Of a DNA stretch of 52,284 nucleotides, positions 45,023 through 52,284 are shown piece after piece. The DNA is from a virus: positions 1 to 52,284 of the IMG/VR virus record IMGVR_UViG_3300029258_001145; one strand, given 5' to 3'. The notes beneath the pieces are model-generated. The model had not been told where the DNA came from, ran no database searches, and was given only the letters and a program-made list of their open reading frames with translations. Numbering within the stretch: the stretch's first letter is position 1; the number at the start of each line of letters is the position of its first letter. The translations under genes and the position numbers were made by a program.

Positions 45023-45526
45023 TTAGCCGCGAACGAGTGATACGGTCGAACGGCTTGTTATCAGCCAGAGTCGTAGGTCGCGCCTGACTTCCGCCGGAAG
45101 CTCACCGGCAGTCCGACCGTGGCGCGGCTCCACACTGATTGGCCCGACCCGAACACTTTCGAAGCCTTCAAGGCCGGTATCGACCAGGAGATCATCAGAG
45201 TCCAGAGCCAAGGCCAGCTTGAATTGTGCGTTCTTGATTCGTTGGGGGATGACGTCATTGTCGAGTGAGTTGCCATCCTCATCATAAAGCCCGTCTCGCG
45301 GGAACTTCATGGCCTGGTCGGCATCACTCTTGACAGCCTTGTAGTTCTCCTGGTCGATACGATCCGCCGCCGTAATCAAAAGCCGGTTTTTCGTGTCATC
45401 CGCTTTCGCGTCCAGGGTTGCAGCAGCAGCATCCGACCGTTCATCGAGCCAAGCATCAAACTCAACCAACGTGCCGTAGCTGTTGGAATCTTCGCCCCCA
45501 ACGGTTGCGTCAATCGTCGCTGCCAC
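45023..45526 (-). CDS. Head-tail connector (DnaT-like/DnaT_2 family)
   Basis: 167 residues. AATIDATVGGEDSNSYGTLVEFDAWLDER is the standard start of the phage family annotated DnaT-like ssDNA-binding protein, which in this genome position acts as head-tail adaptor. Then RLLITAADRIDQENYKA and DNDVIPQRIKNAQFKLALAL. Lies just after the capsid region. Confidence 0.75.
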   Translation of the reverse strand: MAATIDATVGGEDSNSYGTLVEFDAWLDERSDAAAATLDAKADDTKNRLLITAADRIDQENYKAVKSDADQAMKFPRDGLYDEDGNSLDNDVIPQRIKNAQFKLALALDSDDLLVDTGLEGFESVRVGPISVEPRHGRTAGELPAEVRRDLRLWLITSRSTVSLVRG

Positions 45527-45941
45527 CAGTCATCTCCATGTAATCCGCCCATGCCGCATTTTCGGCGGCCTCTCGTTTGTGGCCGGCTTTCAGCTCCCGG
45601 CCATCCGGCGAGACGGGCCTGTGCCAGGTGCCACGCTTCTCGATCCGGTAACCCGGCGGAAGTGTCGGGTCCTGATGTTCTTTCAGGTTGGGAAGGCCCG
45701 GCATGGGCTGGGGCGCATCGGCCAGGATACGGACATTGAAACCCGCTTCCTGGAGAGGTGGAACAACCCTCATGGCCGCTTCTGTGACAAAGACCAGATC
45801 CACATCGGCACCACCGACCTGGAACTCGAAATCGCCATCAAAGCGGGCTGCATTTCTAGGCAGCACCCGCCCATCGAAGTCGCCAATCAACCGCAACGCC
45901 TGGTCCGTTTCCCTGGTCCTGCAATACAACAGTGCCAGCAT
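45510..45941 (-). CDS. Hypothetical structural-region protein, 143 aa
   Basis: Start at the ATG at 45941, after the hairpin at 45958-45983. MLALLYCRTRETDQALRLIGDF, GADVDLVFVTEAAMRVVPPL, RIEKRGTWHRPVSPDGRELK. No family named. The C-terminus is helical and overlaps the connector start by 17 bp. Probably a minor virion or assembly protein. Confidence 0.6.
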   Translation of the reverse strand: MLALLYCRTRETDQALRLIGDFDGRVLPRNAARFDGDFEFQVGGADVDLVFVTEAAMRVVPPLQEAGFNVRILADAPQPMPGLPNLKEHQDPTLPPGYRIEKRGTWHRPVSPDGRELKAGHKREAAENAAWADYMEMTGGSDD

Positions 45942-45957
45942 GGCAAGCCTCCAGAGT

Positions 45958-45983
45958 GGGGCAGGGCCAAGCGGCCCCGCCCC
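45958..45983 (-). promoter_or_regulatory. GC-rich hairpin after major capsid gene
   Basis: Minus strand GGGGCGGGGCC, loop GCTT, GGCCCTGCCCC: eleven pairs with one G-U, 10 bases after the capsid stop. No U-tract. Like the hairpin after the tail tube gene, it may set mRNA 3' ends or limit readthrough. Confidence 0.6.
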
Positions 45984-45992
45984 TGTCATTGC

Positions 45993-46991
45993 CTACCGGG
46001 TCGTAACGATGACGCCGGGCAGCAGCTTGTTGTCCGCTACGACGGTGTCCCAATTCGTAGCCGTGGCAACGTTCGTGTTGGTCGGGTTGACTCCACCATT
46101 CGTGGTGTCCCACTGACAGCCCAGCAGCCCGAGGTTGTAGGCGTACTCGGCCTGCCACCGGAAGAACAGGTTCTCCGATCCAGTCAACGGACCCTCCATA
46201 ACCGCGATGGGCGGCTCGGAGATATCGACCTGGATGGCTCCCTTGCGGAGGCCGAGAATCGAGTACTTGTCCTGGGCCGAACTCACCCCACCCGTCTCAA
46301 CCAGCGAGGTCGAGTCGATGACCAGTGTGGGCCGGTTCAGGGTGTAGGGGTTGGCCTCATAGAGCGTAGCACCGATATCGGTGGAGCCCCAGATCGTGGC
46401 CGTCGAAGCGAACTGTGCGGCCATCAGATCGAAGTACTGAGCCGAGTGCATGACCCAGAGCACGACTCCGCCAGCCGAATCCCCAGCCTTTTTCAGGCCA
46501 TTTATCATCGCGGCATTCGTGATGGTGGACGCCGTGTTGTCGTACTCCAGTGCGGCAATGCTGTCGAGCTTGGCTTCGCAGGCGGCGAGACCCCGGTCGA
46601 TCATCTCTTTCGGTACCGCAACGGCGGTCTGTTGACCGATGACACGACTGAAGCCCCTCGGATCGAAGCCCTTCTTGCGCTGGGCGTCGATGTTGACCTC
46701 GTAAGGGCCATTCCGGCGGTTCAGCTTGACACTGATGAACTCGTCCTGCGTCAGTGCAGTCGCAGTGACGGTGTCCGAGGACTGTTTGGAGATGTCCCGC
46801 CTGGCGATGGCACTCACCTCATCCCACATCGCCTCCTTCTCGTAGTGCCCGAGAAGGGAGCGGGTGTTCAGGGTGATCGCGCCAGCGGAAGCGGCGTTGA
46901 ATGCGGAAACATTCTGGGCAAGCGTCTCGATGAACCCGCCCTGGAACTGTTCGTCAACAATGACGTAGTTGGCATAGGTAGAGGTAGCCAT
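45993..46991 (-). CDS. Major capsid protein
   Basis: 332 residues. ATSTYANYVIVDEQFQGGFIETLAQNVSAFNAAS, LLGHYEKEAMW, then AACEAKLDSIAALEYDNTASTITNAAMINGLKKAGDSAGGVVLWVMHSAQYFDL and NRPTLVIDSTSLV match the family annotated major capsid protein 13-like (HK97 fold). The order scaffold, capsid, connector supports it. Confidence 0.9.
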   Translation of the reverse strand: MATSTYANYVIVDEQFQGGFIETLAQNVSAFNAASAGAITLNTRSLLGHYEKEAMWDEVSAIARRDISKQSSDTVTATALTQDEFISVKLNRRNGPYEVNIDAQRKKGFDPRGFSRVIGQQTAVAVPKEMIDRGLAACEAKLDSIAALEYDNTASTITNAAMINGLKKAGDSAGGVVLWVMHSAQYFDLMAAQFASTATIWGSTDIGATLYEANPYTLNRPTLVIDSTSLVETGGVSSAQDKYSILGLRKGAIQVDISEPPIAVMEGPLTGSENLFFRWQAEYAYNLGLLGCQWDTTNGGVNPTNTNVATATNWDTVVADNKLLPGVIVTTR

Positions 46992-47024
46992 CTGTGGTCA
47001 GTCTCCTGATTGGAGACCGAGGCG

Positions 47025-47813
47025 CTACTGTCCGTATTCGGCAGCAATCAGTTTCCGAAACGCTTCCTCACCATGCTCTTCGGTGTAGGCGATCTTTTCG
47101 GCCTCGGTCATGTCTTTAAGTGCTTTCGACCGAGCGCCCCTAGCGCCCTTCCGACCGGGGGACCCGCCACCAGTCGCGTCCGAACCCTTGAAGAGGCAGG
47201 CATACTTGGGTACACCACTCATCTCTTCGATCAGTTCGGCCATAGTCATGTCGTTGCCGTCCTTGTTCAGTCGGCGTTCGCCATGCTCATCGACAACGAT
47301 CACCCGCTCTTCGCCGCCCTCCGTAATCGTCTTGGTCTGACCCATGACGTGGGGCAGGGCGGCATCAACAAAGGCATCGGCCTCGTTTAGGTGGGTGACC
47401 GCCGCATTCTTCCTCAGCACGGTATCGAGCTGCTGTCGCAACGAACTGTTTTTCTCTTGTTCCGCCGCGATTGCGCTCTCGTGCGCCTTCTGCTGCTTCT
47501 CGCGCAGCTTCTCCCATTCGCCCTTCTCTTCGGCCTTCTGGGTTTCGCGTTCCTCGCGTTCCTTCCTGAGTTCGGCGAGTTCGGCAAGATCCGTCTCGGG
47601 ATCAAAACCCTCGGGCAAAGAGGACAGTCGCTCCATTGCAGACCGCCGCTTGTCCTTCTCCTTGGCGAGGGCCGATTTCAGACCGGAAACCTCGCCTTCG
47701 GGGACAAACCCCTTGATGGGCCTTAGGTGAAACCCACCGTCCCGCTCTTCGTACAGCTCGTGTAGTGCTTCCGGCACCGTCTCCAACGATTCCAGTGTCA
47801 CTTCGAGATCCAT
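47025..47813 (-). CDS. Scaffold protein
   Basis: 262 residues. Residues ~45-130 are a long charged coiled coil (AKEKDKRRSAMERLSSL; ELRKEREERETQKAEEKGEWEKLREKQQKAHES) and the C-terminus is basic and helical, as in phage scaffolds, directly before the capsid gene. It guides prohead assembly and is then removed. Its leader carries the hairpin at 47871-47908. Confidence 0.82.
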   Translation of the reverse strand: MDLEVTLESLETVPEALHELYEERDGGFHLRPIKGFVPEGEVSGLKSALAKEKDKRRSAMERLSSLPEGFDPETDLAELAELRKEREERETQKAEEKGEWEKLREKQQKAHESAIAAEQEKNSSLRQQLDTVLRKNAAVTHLNEADAFVDAALPHVMGQTKTITEGGEERVIVVDEHGERRLNKDGNDMTMAELIEEMSGVPKYACLFKGSDATGGGSPGRKGARGARSKALKDMTEAEKIAYTEEHGEEAFRKLIAAEYGQ

Positions 47814-47870
47814 ATGTGCGCCCCTCCAGGGCGTGTGTTTCTGCGGCCTAGACCCGCTAAACCGGAAAAG

Positions 47871-47908
47871 AAAAAAGGGGCGACCTCTCCGAAGAGAAAT
47901 CGCCCCAC
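47871..47908 (-). terminator. Intrinsic-terminator-like hairpin in scaffold leader
   Basis: Minus strand GTGGGGCGATTTCTC, loop TTCG, GAGAGGTCGCCCC, then six T. Located between the promoter-like element at 47959-47987 and the scaffold ATG at 47813, the same order as at 10593-10689. Confidence 0.78.
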
Positions 47909-47958
47909 AGCGAAACCGTTTGAATTGTTGGCGGAGCCCTCGGGCCCCTATTCTTTCA

Positions 47959-47987
47959 ACTTAAATTAACCGCCCCCAGGTGGTCAA
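47959..47987 (-). promoter_or_regulatory. Putative late promoter (copy 2)
   Basis: Minus strand TTGACC (47987-47982), 17 bases, TTAAGT (47964-47959) followed by TGAAA. Nearly the same as the element at 10661-10689. Overlaps the stop of the 66-residue gene. Would give extra transcription of scaffold and capsid genes. Confidence 0.5.
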
Positions 47988-48184
47988 GGTTTCTCGTCGT
48001 CAACCAAACCAGCGACGGGCCCAAAAAGTTGGCGTTGTAGATCCGCAACTCGTCTATCTGCAAGCTCTGGTGGATAACCAAGCCTGACGAGTTGTTCGAA
48101 GAACCCGACCAAGATGGGTGCGAGTTCTTTACAGTGTGCGGCCAGTTGTTCTGTCGCGTGCGTCATTCGGGGGTCCACAGCCAT
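47984..48184 (-). CDS. Small helical protein, 66 aa
   Basis: Start at the ATG at 48184, 9 bp after the MuF gene stop. THATEQLAAHCKELAPILVGFFEQLVRLGYPPELADRRVADLQRQLFG: an all-helical protein that looks genuine. No family. Between MuF-like and scaffold genes. Confidence 0.6.
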   Translation of the reverse strand: MAVDPRMTHATEQLAAHCKELAPILVGFFEQLVRLGYPPELADRRVADLQRQLFGPVAGLVDDEKP

Positions 48185-48192
48185 AGGACAAT

Positions 48193-49227
48193 TTACCCCT
48201 TCGCCCGCAATTCTTCTACCCTGACGGTTGAGCCGTCCGAGCGGACCATATCCCGCAAGGACACCTTGCCAGAGCGGAACAGTTCGGCACGGCCCTTCCC
48301 GAGGATTTCCACCTGTTTGGTTTTCGATTGCTGTTTCAGCCATTGTTCATAGTTGATACCCGCCTTGACGGGGCCCGTCTCGGTTGCCCGCTGGCCGTAA
48401 CCCGAATCATCGACGCCAGACACAACGGGGACAATCCGACTCCTACAGCCCCAATGCTGGGGTGGGCGTTTGGCGTTTGGGTCATCGAACTCGAACTCTT
48501 GCCCATCCAGTGCCATACAGATCGGCGTTGTCCTTGAATCGAGGGTCGCATCATAGCGGTAGCCATCGAGGATATCCTTGTTTGCCTCGAAGCACCGGAA
48601 ATGCGCCCCACCAACCACATGACTGGTCGCCGTCCTGACCAGGCTCGCAGCGTCCCGGGTCGATATCTGCATCACACCACCCTCATAGACGCCCCGCCTC
48701 ACATACCGTCCCCGGACCCGGCGGATCATGTCATCTATCGTTTCGCCGTTCGCGATGCCGATACGAATTTGCTGGGCCGCCCGCCTCGTGACCTTTTCGC
48801 CCTGCTCTTTCCAGAAGTCCTTCAACAACCCACCCTGCACGAAATCAGTATCAATGACCGACTTCATGATATTGATGCCCGTGGGACCCGCTCCAATCGC
48901 CACACCGACCCCCGAAAGATCCCGTAGGTAACTGGCGGCCCACTCTCCCTGGAGTACACCAATTTCCGCCAGTTGCTGTCGGACCTCGCGATGAATGACC
49001 TTGAACGCCTCGCGTGAATCGGCCCTGATCAGCTTCAGCCATTTCGCGACCCGTTCATCACGCCAGCGTTTCGATTTGGGCGCTGTCGGGTCGATCTTCG
49101 CGAGCTGCGCCACCATCTCATCAATCAGGTCTCGGATCAGAGCAGAGGCATCCGCCACAACGCCATTCTGGAGACGTTGCACATTGAGCAGGTTGCGGAC
49201 GTAGGTCTCGGCAGGGTCGTTAGCCAT
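48193..49227 (-). CDS. Minor head protein, MuF-like
   Basis: 344 residues. The MuF core lies in TRDAASLVRTATSHVVGGAHFRCFEANKDILDGYRYDATLDSRTTPICMALDGQEFEFDD with P-P-Q-H-W-G-C-R-S-R-I, the conserved His/Cys/Arg end of PF04233. It is a minor capsid protein near the portal, possibly injected with DNA. Here it is separated from the portal gene by the fibre and glycan module, which is unusual. Confidence 0.87.
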   Translation of the reverse strand: MANDPAETYVRNLLNVQRLQNGVVADASALIRDLIDEMVAQLAKIDPTAPKSKRWRDERVAKWLKLIRADSREAFKVIHREVRQQLAEIGVLQGEWAASYLRDLSGVGVAIGAGPTGINIMKSVIDTDFVQGGLLKDFWKEQGEKVTRRAAQQIRIGIANGETIDDMIRRVRGRYVRRGVYEGGVMQISTRDAASLVRTATSHVVGGAHFRCFEANKDILDGYRYDATLDSRTTPICMALDGQEFEFDDPNAKRPPQHWGCRSRIVPVVSGVDDSGYGQRATETGPVKAGINYEQWLKQQSKTKQVEILGKGRAELFRSGKVSLRDMVRSDGSTVRVEELRAKG

Positions 49228-49319
49228 CAGTCATGTTCCCTCAAAATCTCTGCCGCGAATAGCCCGAAAGCAAAAGCCACCAACCCCCATGCAAGGAGCC
49301 ACCAAAGGTCAGGCGTCAT
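49227..49319 (-). CDS. Single-pass membrane peptide, 30 aa
   Basis: The ATG at 49319 overlaps the metallopeptidase stop, and its TGA is shared with the MuF ATG (TGATG). MTPDLWWLLAWGLVAFAFGL... is one membrane helix with a short acidic end. Function unknown. Confidence 0.5.
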   Translation of the reverse strand: MTPDLWWLLAWGLVAFAFGLFAAEILREHD

Positions 49320-49735
49320 GCCGCTTTCTCCATCAGGGAATGGGCTAGGTCACAGACCGCGCCCTCCATAGCGATCCGCCAGTTCTCTTCGACCAGTTCC
49401 TTAAAGGGCACATTGTCCGTACAGGCCACACTGTCCAAGAGAACACAGCGCATCGGTGCTATCGGGATGTGTAGCAGTTCGTGGACCACGGCCTCTTCGC
49501 GGTTCCGGTCATCACGTTCAAGCCAAGAGCCAGCCACCCGGATGCGGGCCCCTCGGTACTCGGGGACCGTGCTGTTCGAGGCATAGGCATCGGGCTCCTC
49601 GCCAATCACGCCCTCGTAATGGACGTGCAATTCGTGACACCATGTCGGTACGAGCCAGAGCCACTTATCGACCAACGGCGCCAGGGACTCCAGCACTTCT
49701 ACCGGAATCTTCTCATCATACCGGGTGCGGGTCAT
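49316..49735 (-). CDS. Zincin-like metallopeptidase
   Basis: 139 residues from the ATG at 49735 (4-bp overlap). H-E-L-L-H at 85-89 in NREEAVVHELLHIPIAP is the gluzincin/metzincin HExxH with catalytic Glu. LHVHYEG and ARIRVAGSWLERDD precede it as the beta edge. No third ligand was assigned with certainty. It may process scaffold or a decoration protein, or act on the host envelope. Confidence 0.72.
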   Translation of the reverse strand: MTRTRYDEKIPVEVLESLAPLVDKWLWLVPTWCHELHVHYEGVIGEEPDAYASNSTVPEYRGARIRVAGSWLERDDRNREEAVVHELLHIPIAPMRCVLLDSVACTDNVPFKELVEENWRIAMEGAVCDLAHSLMEKAA

Positions 49736-49911
49736 ACCCCCACCCAAACCGGCCCGTCTTCTTCGTCCGTTGCCGGGATCTCCAGGAGGTCAACACGCCG
49801 GGCAGACTCCCCACAGTCATTGCATGGCACCTCATCGGGAACCACGTCAGGATCGAACAGCCGATACGTACTGTGACCGTTCTTGCACACAAACTCGAAG
49901 ACCTCTTTCAT
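49732..49911 (-). CDS. Zinc-ribbon protein, 59 aa
   Basis: The ATG at 49911 overlaps the upstream stop; the stop overlaps the metallopeptidase ATG. MKEVFEFVCKNGHSTYRLFD and VPCNDCGESARRVD give C-x-x-x-H and C-x-x-C, an FmdB-like small zinc ribbon. It is too short to appear in length-limited gene lists. Function unknown. Confidence 0.6.
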   Translation of the reverse strand: MKEVFEFVCKNGHSTYRLFDPDVVPDEVPCNDCGESARRVDLLEIPATDEEDGPVWVGV

Positions 49912-50273
49912 TGGTATCCCTCTCGTTCAATGACGTCCGCTAGTTGGATGCGGAACCATTCCTTCTGGTGGGGCGAAAGCACGGAACCGAGGCCGGCACT
50001 CAGCCGGCCAGAGCGTACCGCCTCCTGTCCAAAGGCCAGGAACGCGAGACCAAGCCGTTCACCGTTCTTCTCGCTGTCTGGTGGGCGCTTCTCAAGCCAT
50101 TTCTTTCTGATAAAGTTTTCCGGGTGCAGGCTGATCCAGTGGTCGAGTCTGCCGGGAACCATCCAGCCGACTTTATTGATGGCTATCGTCACGACAGGTC
50201 CCGAATAGAGCTTCCGGAACGCCTTGACATCGTCCCAGACGCAGACAGCACCACCGTAGATCAGGCCGACCAC
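49908..50273 (-). CDS. Rossmann-like protein, paralogue of 6539-6997
   Basis: 121 residues from a GTG at 50273, six bases after AAGGA; an ATG at 50291 is an alternative. VGLIYGGAVCVWDDVKAFRKL, VVTIAINKVGWMVPGRLDHWISLHPENF lines up with the protein at 6539-6997. Placed directly after the pyruvyl-transferase gene, it may bind a sugar nucleotide or assist glycan transfer. No formal family. Confidence 0.62.
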   Translation of the reverse strand: MVGLIYGGAVCVWDDVKAFRKLYSGPVVTIAINKVGWMVPGRLDHWISLHPENFIRKKWLEKRPPDSEKNGERLGLAFLAFGQEAVRSGRLSAGLGSVLSPHQKEWFRIQLADVIEREGYQ

Positions 50274-51274
50274 ATCAGATCCTTCAGCCAATCAACGGCC
50301 ATACAACGCTCACGAAACAGTTCACGCTCCGCGTCAAGTCGCTCTGTGACCGAATCGCCCATAGGCTCCATATCCAGATTCGGCGCAATCTCGTCGCGGC
50401 CCATGATCTGGACTGTGGCATGGCCCTCTAACCCCAGCCGCTCGATAGCTACATCCATGGTCTCGGCCTTGTCGGTCGGATAGATCAACTGGGCTGCTGC
50501 ACCATGGACGACCGAAGGCACAAATCCATGAATCCGTGTGCCGATGTAGTAGCGGCACCGCGAATAGAGCTGGTACATATCCCGGTAGTCTGACGAACAG
50601 TAGACGTATTCGGGACCGAACAATTCCTCTGCGGCGCGGATCTCGCGGTTATCGTGGACCGTCACGACCTTTGGCCCGTCCATTGCCTCGAACGCCGCGA
50701 CCATCGCATCATCGAGTTGCTTGGACGGTCCACCATCCCGCAGAACGTGGTGGCGGTTGCCATCATTCGGCCCGAGTCCCATGCCGCGATAGCCGATAAT
50801 GTTCAGGTCACGGTCGCCCCCCAACGGCTTGCAGAACAACGCTGGATCGCACATGGTCACGGAGTCGATGCCCCAGGCGTCAAGATAGCGAGGCGCGATG
50901 TTGTCTCTCGTGATGGCAATATCAACGATTCCGGCCCGCGCCACCGCAGCCATCAGCGTCGAGTGCTCGTCGTTCAGGAAGCCGCCCGTCCGACCGACGC
51001 CTAACAGTGCAATAGGCTTCTGGGCCGACATGCAATGCCGATAGATGGCCTCATTTCGGTCGATCCACTCAGGAGTACCGGCCATGATGATGTAGTCGGA
51101 CAACTCCAGGTTGACCTTCAGGGAGTTGGCGAACATCGACCGGATACCCCAGCCACGGTTCCACCACAGTGTCCGTACATCGGGCTTCAGATTCAGGCAT
51201 CGTAAAAGCCCCTCCCGAATCCAATCATCGCCACAGTTCCATAGCGAAGAAGTCGAGAGTAGGACGGTTCTCAT
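50261..51274 (-). CDS. Polysaccharide pyruvyl transferase-like protein
   Basis: 337 residues. STSSLWNCGDDWIREGLL at the N-terminus and G-T-R-I-H-G-F-V-P-S-V-V-H-G near 252-265 are the hallmark ends of the PS_pyruv_trans family (PF04230), with ALLGVGRTGG and YCSSDYRDMYQLYSRCRYYIG in between. The family adds pyruvate ketals to sugars using phosphoenolpyruvate, making them acidic. 4-bp overlap with the sulfotransferase gene. Confidence 0.8.
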   Translation of the reverse strand: MRTVLLSTSSLWNCGDDWIREGLLRCLNLKPDVRTLWWNRGWGIRSMFANSLKVNLELSDYIIMAGTPEWIDRNEAIYRHCMSAQKPIALLGVGRTGGFLNDEHSTLMAAVARAGIVDIAITRDNIAPRYLDAWGIDSVTMCDPALFCKPLGGDRDLNIIGYRGMGLGPNDGNRHHVLRDGGPSKQLDDAMVAAFEAMDGPKVVTVHDNREIRAAEELFGPEYVYCSSDYRDMYQLYSRCRYYIGTRIHGFVPSVVHGAAAQLIYPTDKAETMDVAIERLGLEGHATVQIMGRDEIAPNLDMEPMGDSVTERLDAERELFRERCMAVDWLKDLMWSA

Positions 51275-51837
51275 ACGTATCTCAGCCTCACCATCATAGC
51301 ACCACAGATGTCCCAGAATGTCCGCTTGTGGACTTCCGACCAGTCGTCATAGACCGGGAATGCGTGTGCCGACACGTTGGCCGGTTGTAGACGTTCGCGC
51401 TCCCACTGTACCATGTTCACTGTTTTGGCACCCAATAACGTGGCGCACAGTTTGAAGGCATCGAACTCCTGGATTAGGTCTTCAAGGCGGAACCTATGGG
51501 TGTCGGGTATATCACGCATCATCTTTTCGTTACGCTTGGTCCACGTCGTACACGACTGCTCAAATGGCCAATCGGGTATGTCTACCTTCCTTGTCATTAC
51601 GCTGCGCAGTACCTTGCGACCATCACGCACCTGATGTACCACAGCAACACCGGGATAGGTGTGGCGTAGAAGACTGGAGTCTCTCCAAAAGTTGCCATTA
51701 GATTCGACACCGCCAAAACTCTGACCCAGGCTTTTCCCCATCGACTCATGCCGTGCATCTAAATCGGTACAGGCCGTAAGGGCGCGGGCTATCCAGGTCG
51801 TACCACTCCGACCGTGTGCCAAAACAAAGCCTTTCAT
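51271..51837 (-). CDS. Sulfotransferase-like protein
   Basis: 188 residues. The 5'-phosphosulfate loop is H-G-R-S-G-T-T-W at 8-15, and the 3'-phosphate region is V-R-D-G-R-K-V-L-R-S-V at 70-80, both needed to bind PAPS. The C-terminal region (HRFRLEDLIQEFDAFKLCATLLG) has the conserved R-x-E-D-L helix. It is short compared with typical cytosolic sulfotransferases (~250-300). It would transfer sulfate to a sugar or tyrosine on host or virion. Coupled to GT and pyruvyl-transferase genes. Confidence 0.8.
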   Translation of the reverse strand: MKGFVLAHGRSGTTWIARALTACTDLDARHESMGKSLGQSFGGVESNGNFWRDSSLLRHTYPGVAVVHQVRDGRKVLRSVMTRKVDIPDWPFEQSCTTWTKRNEKMMRDIPDTHRFRLEDLIQEFDAFKLCATLLGAKTVNMVQWERERLQPANVSAHAFPVYDDWSEVHKRTFWDICGAMMVRLRYV

Positions 51838-52284
51838 GCTACCAGCTTTCGTAACCCCATGATATAGTTGCGCCGCGTTTGGTTCACGCGCCCGTGGAAG
51901 GGGCCGACATGGTTGGTCGGTGGTCTGTGCTCCCGACTCGCTATCGAGTGCTCAATGATGACCGGCTCATCCGTATCGTAGGCCCACGGCTTGTCGAACA
52001 CCCTACAATAGCAGCCCGGCAACCGTTCAACCTTCAAGTGTTCAAGACACGTCACGAGGTACCAAAGATTCTTCTGGCCGCCGCCCTGTGTGACGCCGAT
52101 CTGACGCATGAAGCGGTTGAACATGACCCATGTGTCGAGGAGCTGCCTACAGCCCGTTGTGTCGCCGAGAAACAGGGTTCCTGAGAGCATCCACCAGCCT
52201 TCGTCTCTGACCTTCGACAGATCATGGCCCTTGGCTGGGCCCCGGAACCAGTGGGCCCCAAAATCGACGCCCCTTTCGGCCAGT
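51834..52284 (-). CDS. Glycosyltransferase, C-terminal part (gene continues from 1-386)
   Basis: Same gene as 1-386; bases 52141-52284 are duplicate sequence. In this end the frame continues through DTWVMFNRFMRQIGVTQGG and ERLPGCYCRVFDKPWAYDTDEPVIIEHSIASREHR, ending LRKLVA. The His-rich ending (HVGPFHGRVNQTRR) fits GT-A enzymes in which a late His completes the metal site. 4-bp overlap with the sulfotransferase gene. Confidence 0.75.
   Translation of the reverse strand, partial: LAERGVDFGAHWFRGPAKGHDLSKVRDEGWWMLSGTLFLGDTTGCRQLLDTWVMFNRFMRQIGVTQGGGQKNLWYLVTCLEHLKVERLPGCYCRVFDKPWAYDTDEPVIIEHSIASREHRPPTNHVGPFHGRVNQTRRNYIMGLRKLVA
52141..52284. repeat. Terminal direct repeat, right copy
   Basis: Exact copy of bases 1-144 (see that entry). 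Confidence 0.95.

Noticed and set aside
45483-47009. 508-codon plus-strand frame
   Set aside because: It is antisense to the capsid and connector genes and contains low-quality Arg/Gly/His-rich sequence. The minus-strand genes carry family signatures.

Overview
The window is the complete genome of a temperate, siphovirus-like tailed phage, or of an excised or assembled prophage. The first 144 bases recur exactly as the last 144, so the sequence closes into a circle of about 52,140 bp and one glycosyltransferase gene runs across the junction. GC content is high. Two lipoproteins with clear lipoboxes point to a Gram-negative-type envelope. The wording of their lipoboxes (ACSDSTGP, GCSSPTDP) resembles lipoproteins I associate with Gemmatimonadota, but this host guess is weak. 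Nearly every gene is on the minus strand, tightly packed with 1-10 bp stop/start overlaps. Only the repressor and two small envelope genes are on the plus strand.

Layout in order of minus-strand transcription. (1) Immunity region, 28.8-30.4 kb: a plus-strand Cro/CI-type repressor, a short divergent operator/promoter region with mirrored GTATACTT half-sites, a ribbon-helix-helix protein as first leftward gene, and a plus-strand TM-peptide/lipoprotein pair that looks like a lysogenic-conversion moron. (2) Leftward early operon, 28.8-19.1 kb: a helix-turn-helix protein, a GQHR-motif protein, many small accessory genes, ERF annealing protein, YqaJ-type exonuclease, SSB, an HNH-like protein, RusA-like resolvase and integrase. 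A tRNA-3'-end-like sequence at 21.43-21.49 kb is the best attP candidate. (3) A second early block, 19.1-10.9 kb, has its own promoter next to the integrase stop. It holds zinc-ribbon and membrane proteins, a DUF4406-type protein, an SNF2-like helicase, a DNA methyltransferase and a replication-organiser protein.

(4) The late region starts near 10.7 kb: terminase small and large subunits, portal, fibre- or decoration-like proteins (a Glu-Pro stalk plus lectin-like domain, and a repeat/filamin-like protein), then across the junction to glycosyltransferases, a sulfotransferase, a polysaccharide pyruvyl transferase and a zincin-like metallopeptidase. A MuF-like protein follows, then scaffold, major capsid, connectors, tail terminator, tail tube, tail assembly chaperone with a GGGAAAA -1 frameshift site, tape measure, distal tail, hub, and a lysis/membrane-protein cluster ending with a metallophosphoesterase at 30.4 kb.

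The two most unusual aspects are these. First, the late operon carries a surface-glycan tailoring set (sulfotransferase, pyruvyl transferase, at least three glycosyltransferases) bracketed by paralogous small proteins; this could decorate the virion or the host envelope. Second, several intergenic gaps hold perfect 10-14 bp long-range inverted repeats enclosing nested hairpins. The best is a flush four-helix-junction fold at 22198-22322. A promoter-plus-hairpin leader is also duplicated upstream of the terminase and scaffold genes. All functional names rest on reading motifs by eye; no search or fold calculation was run.
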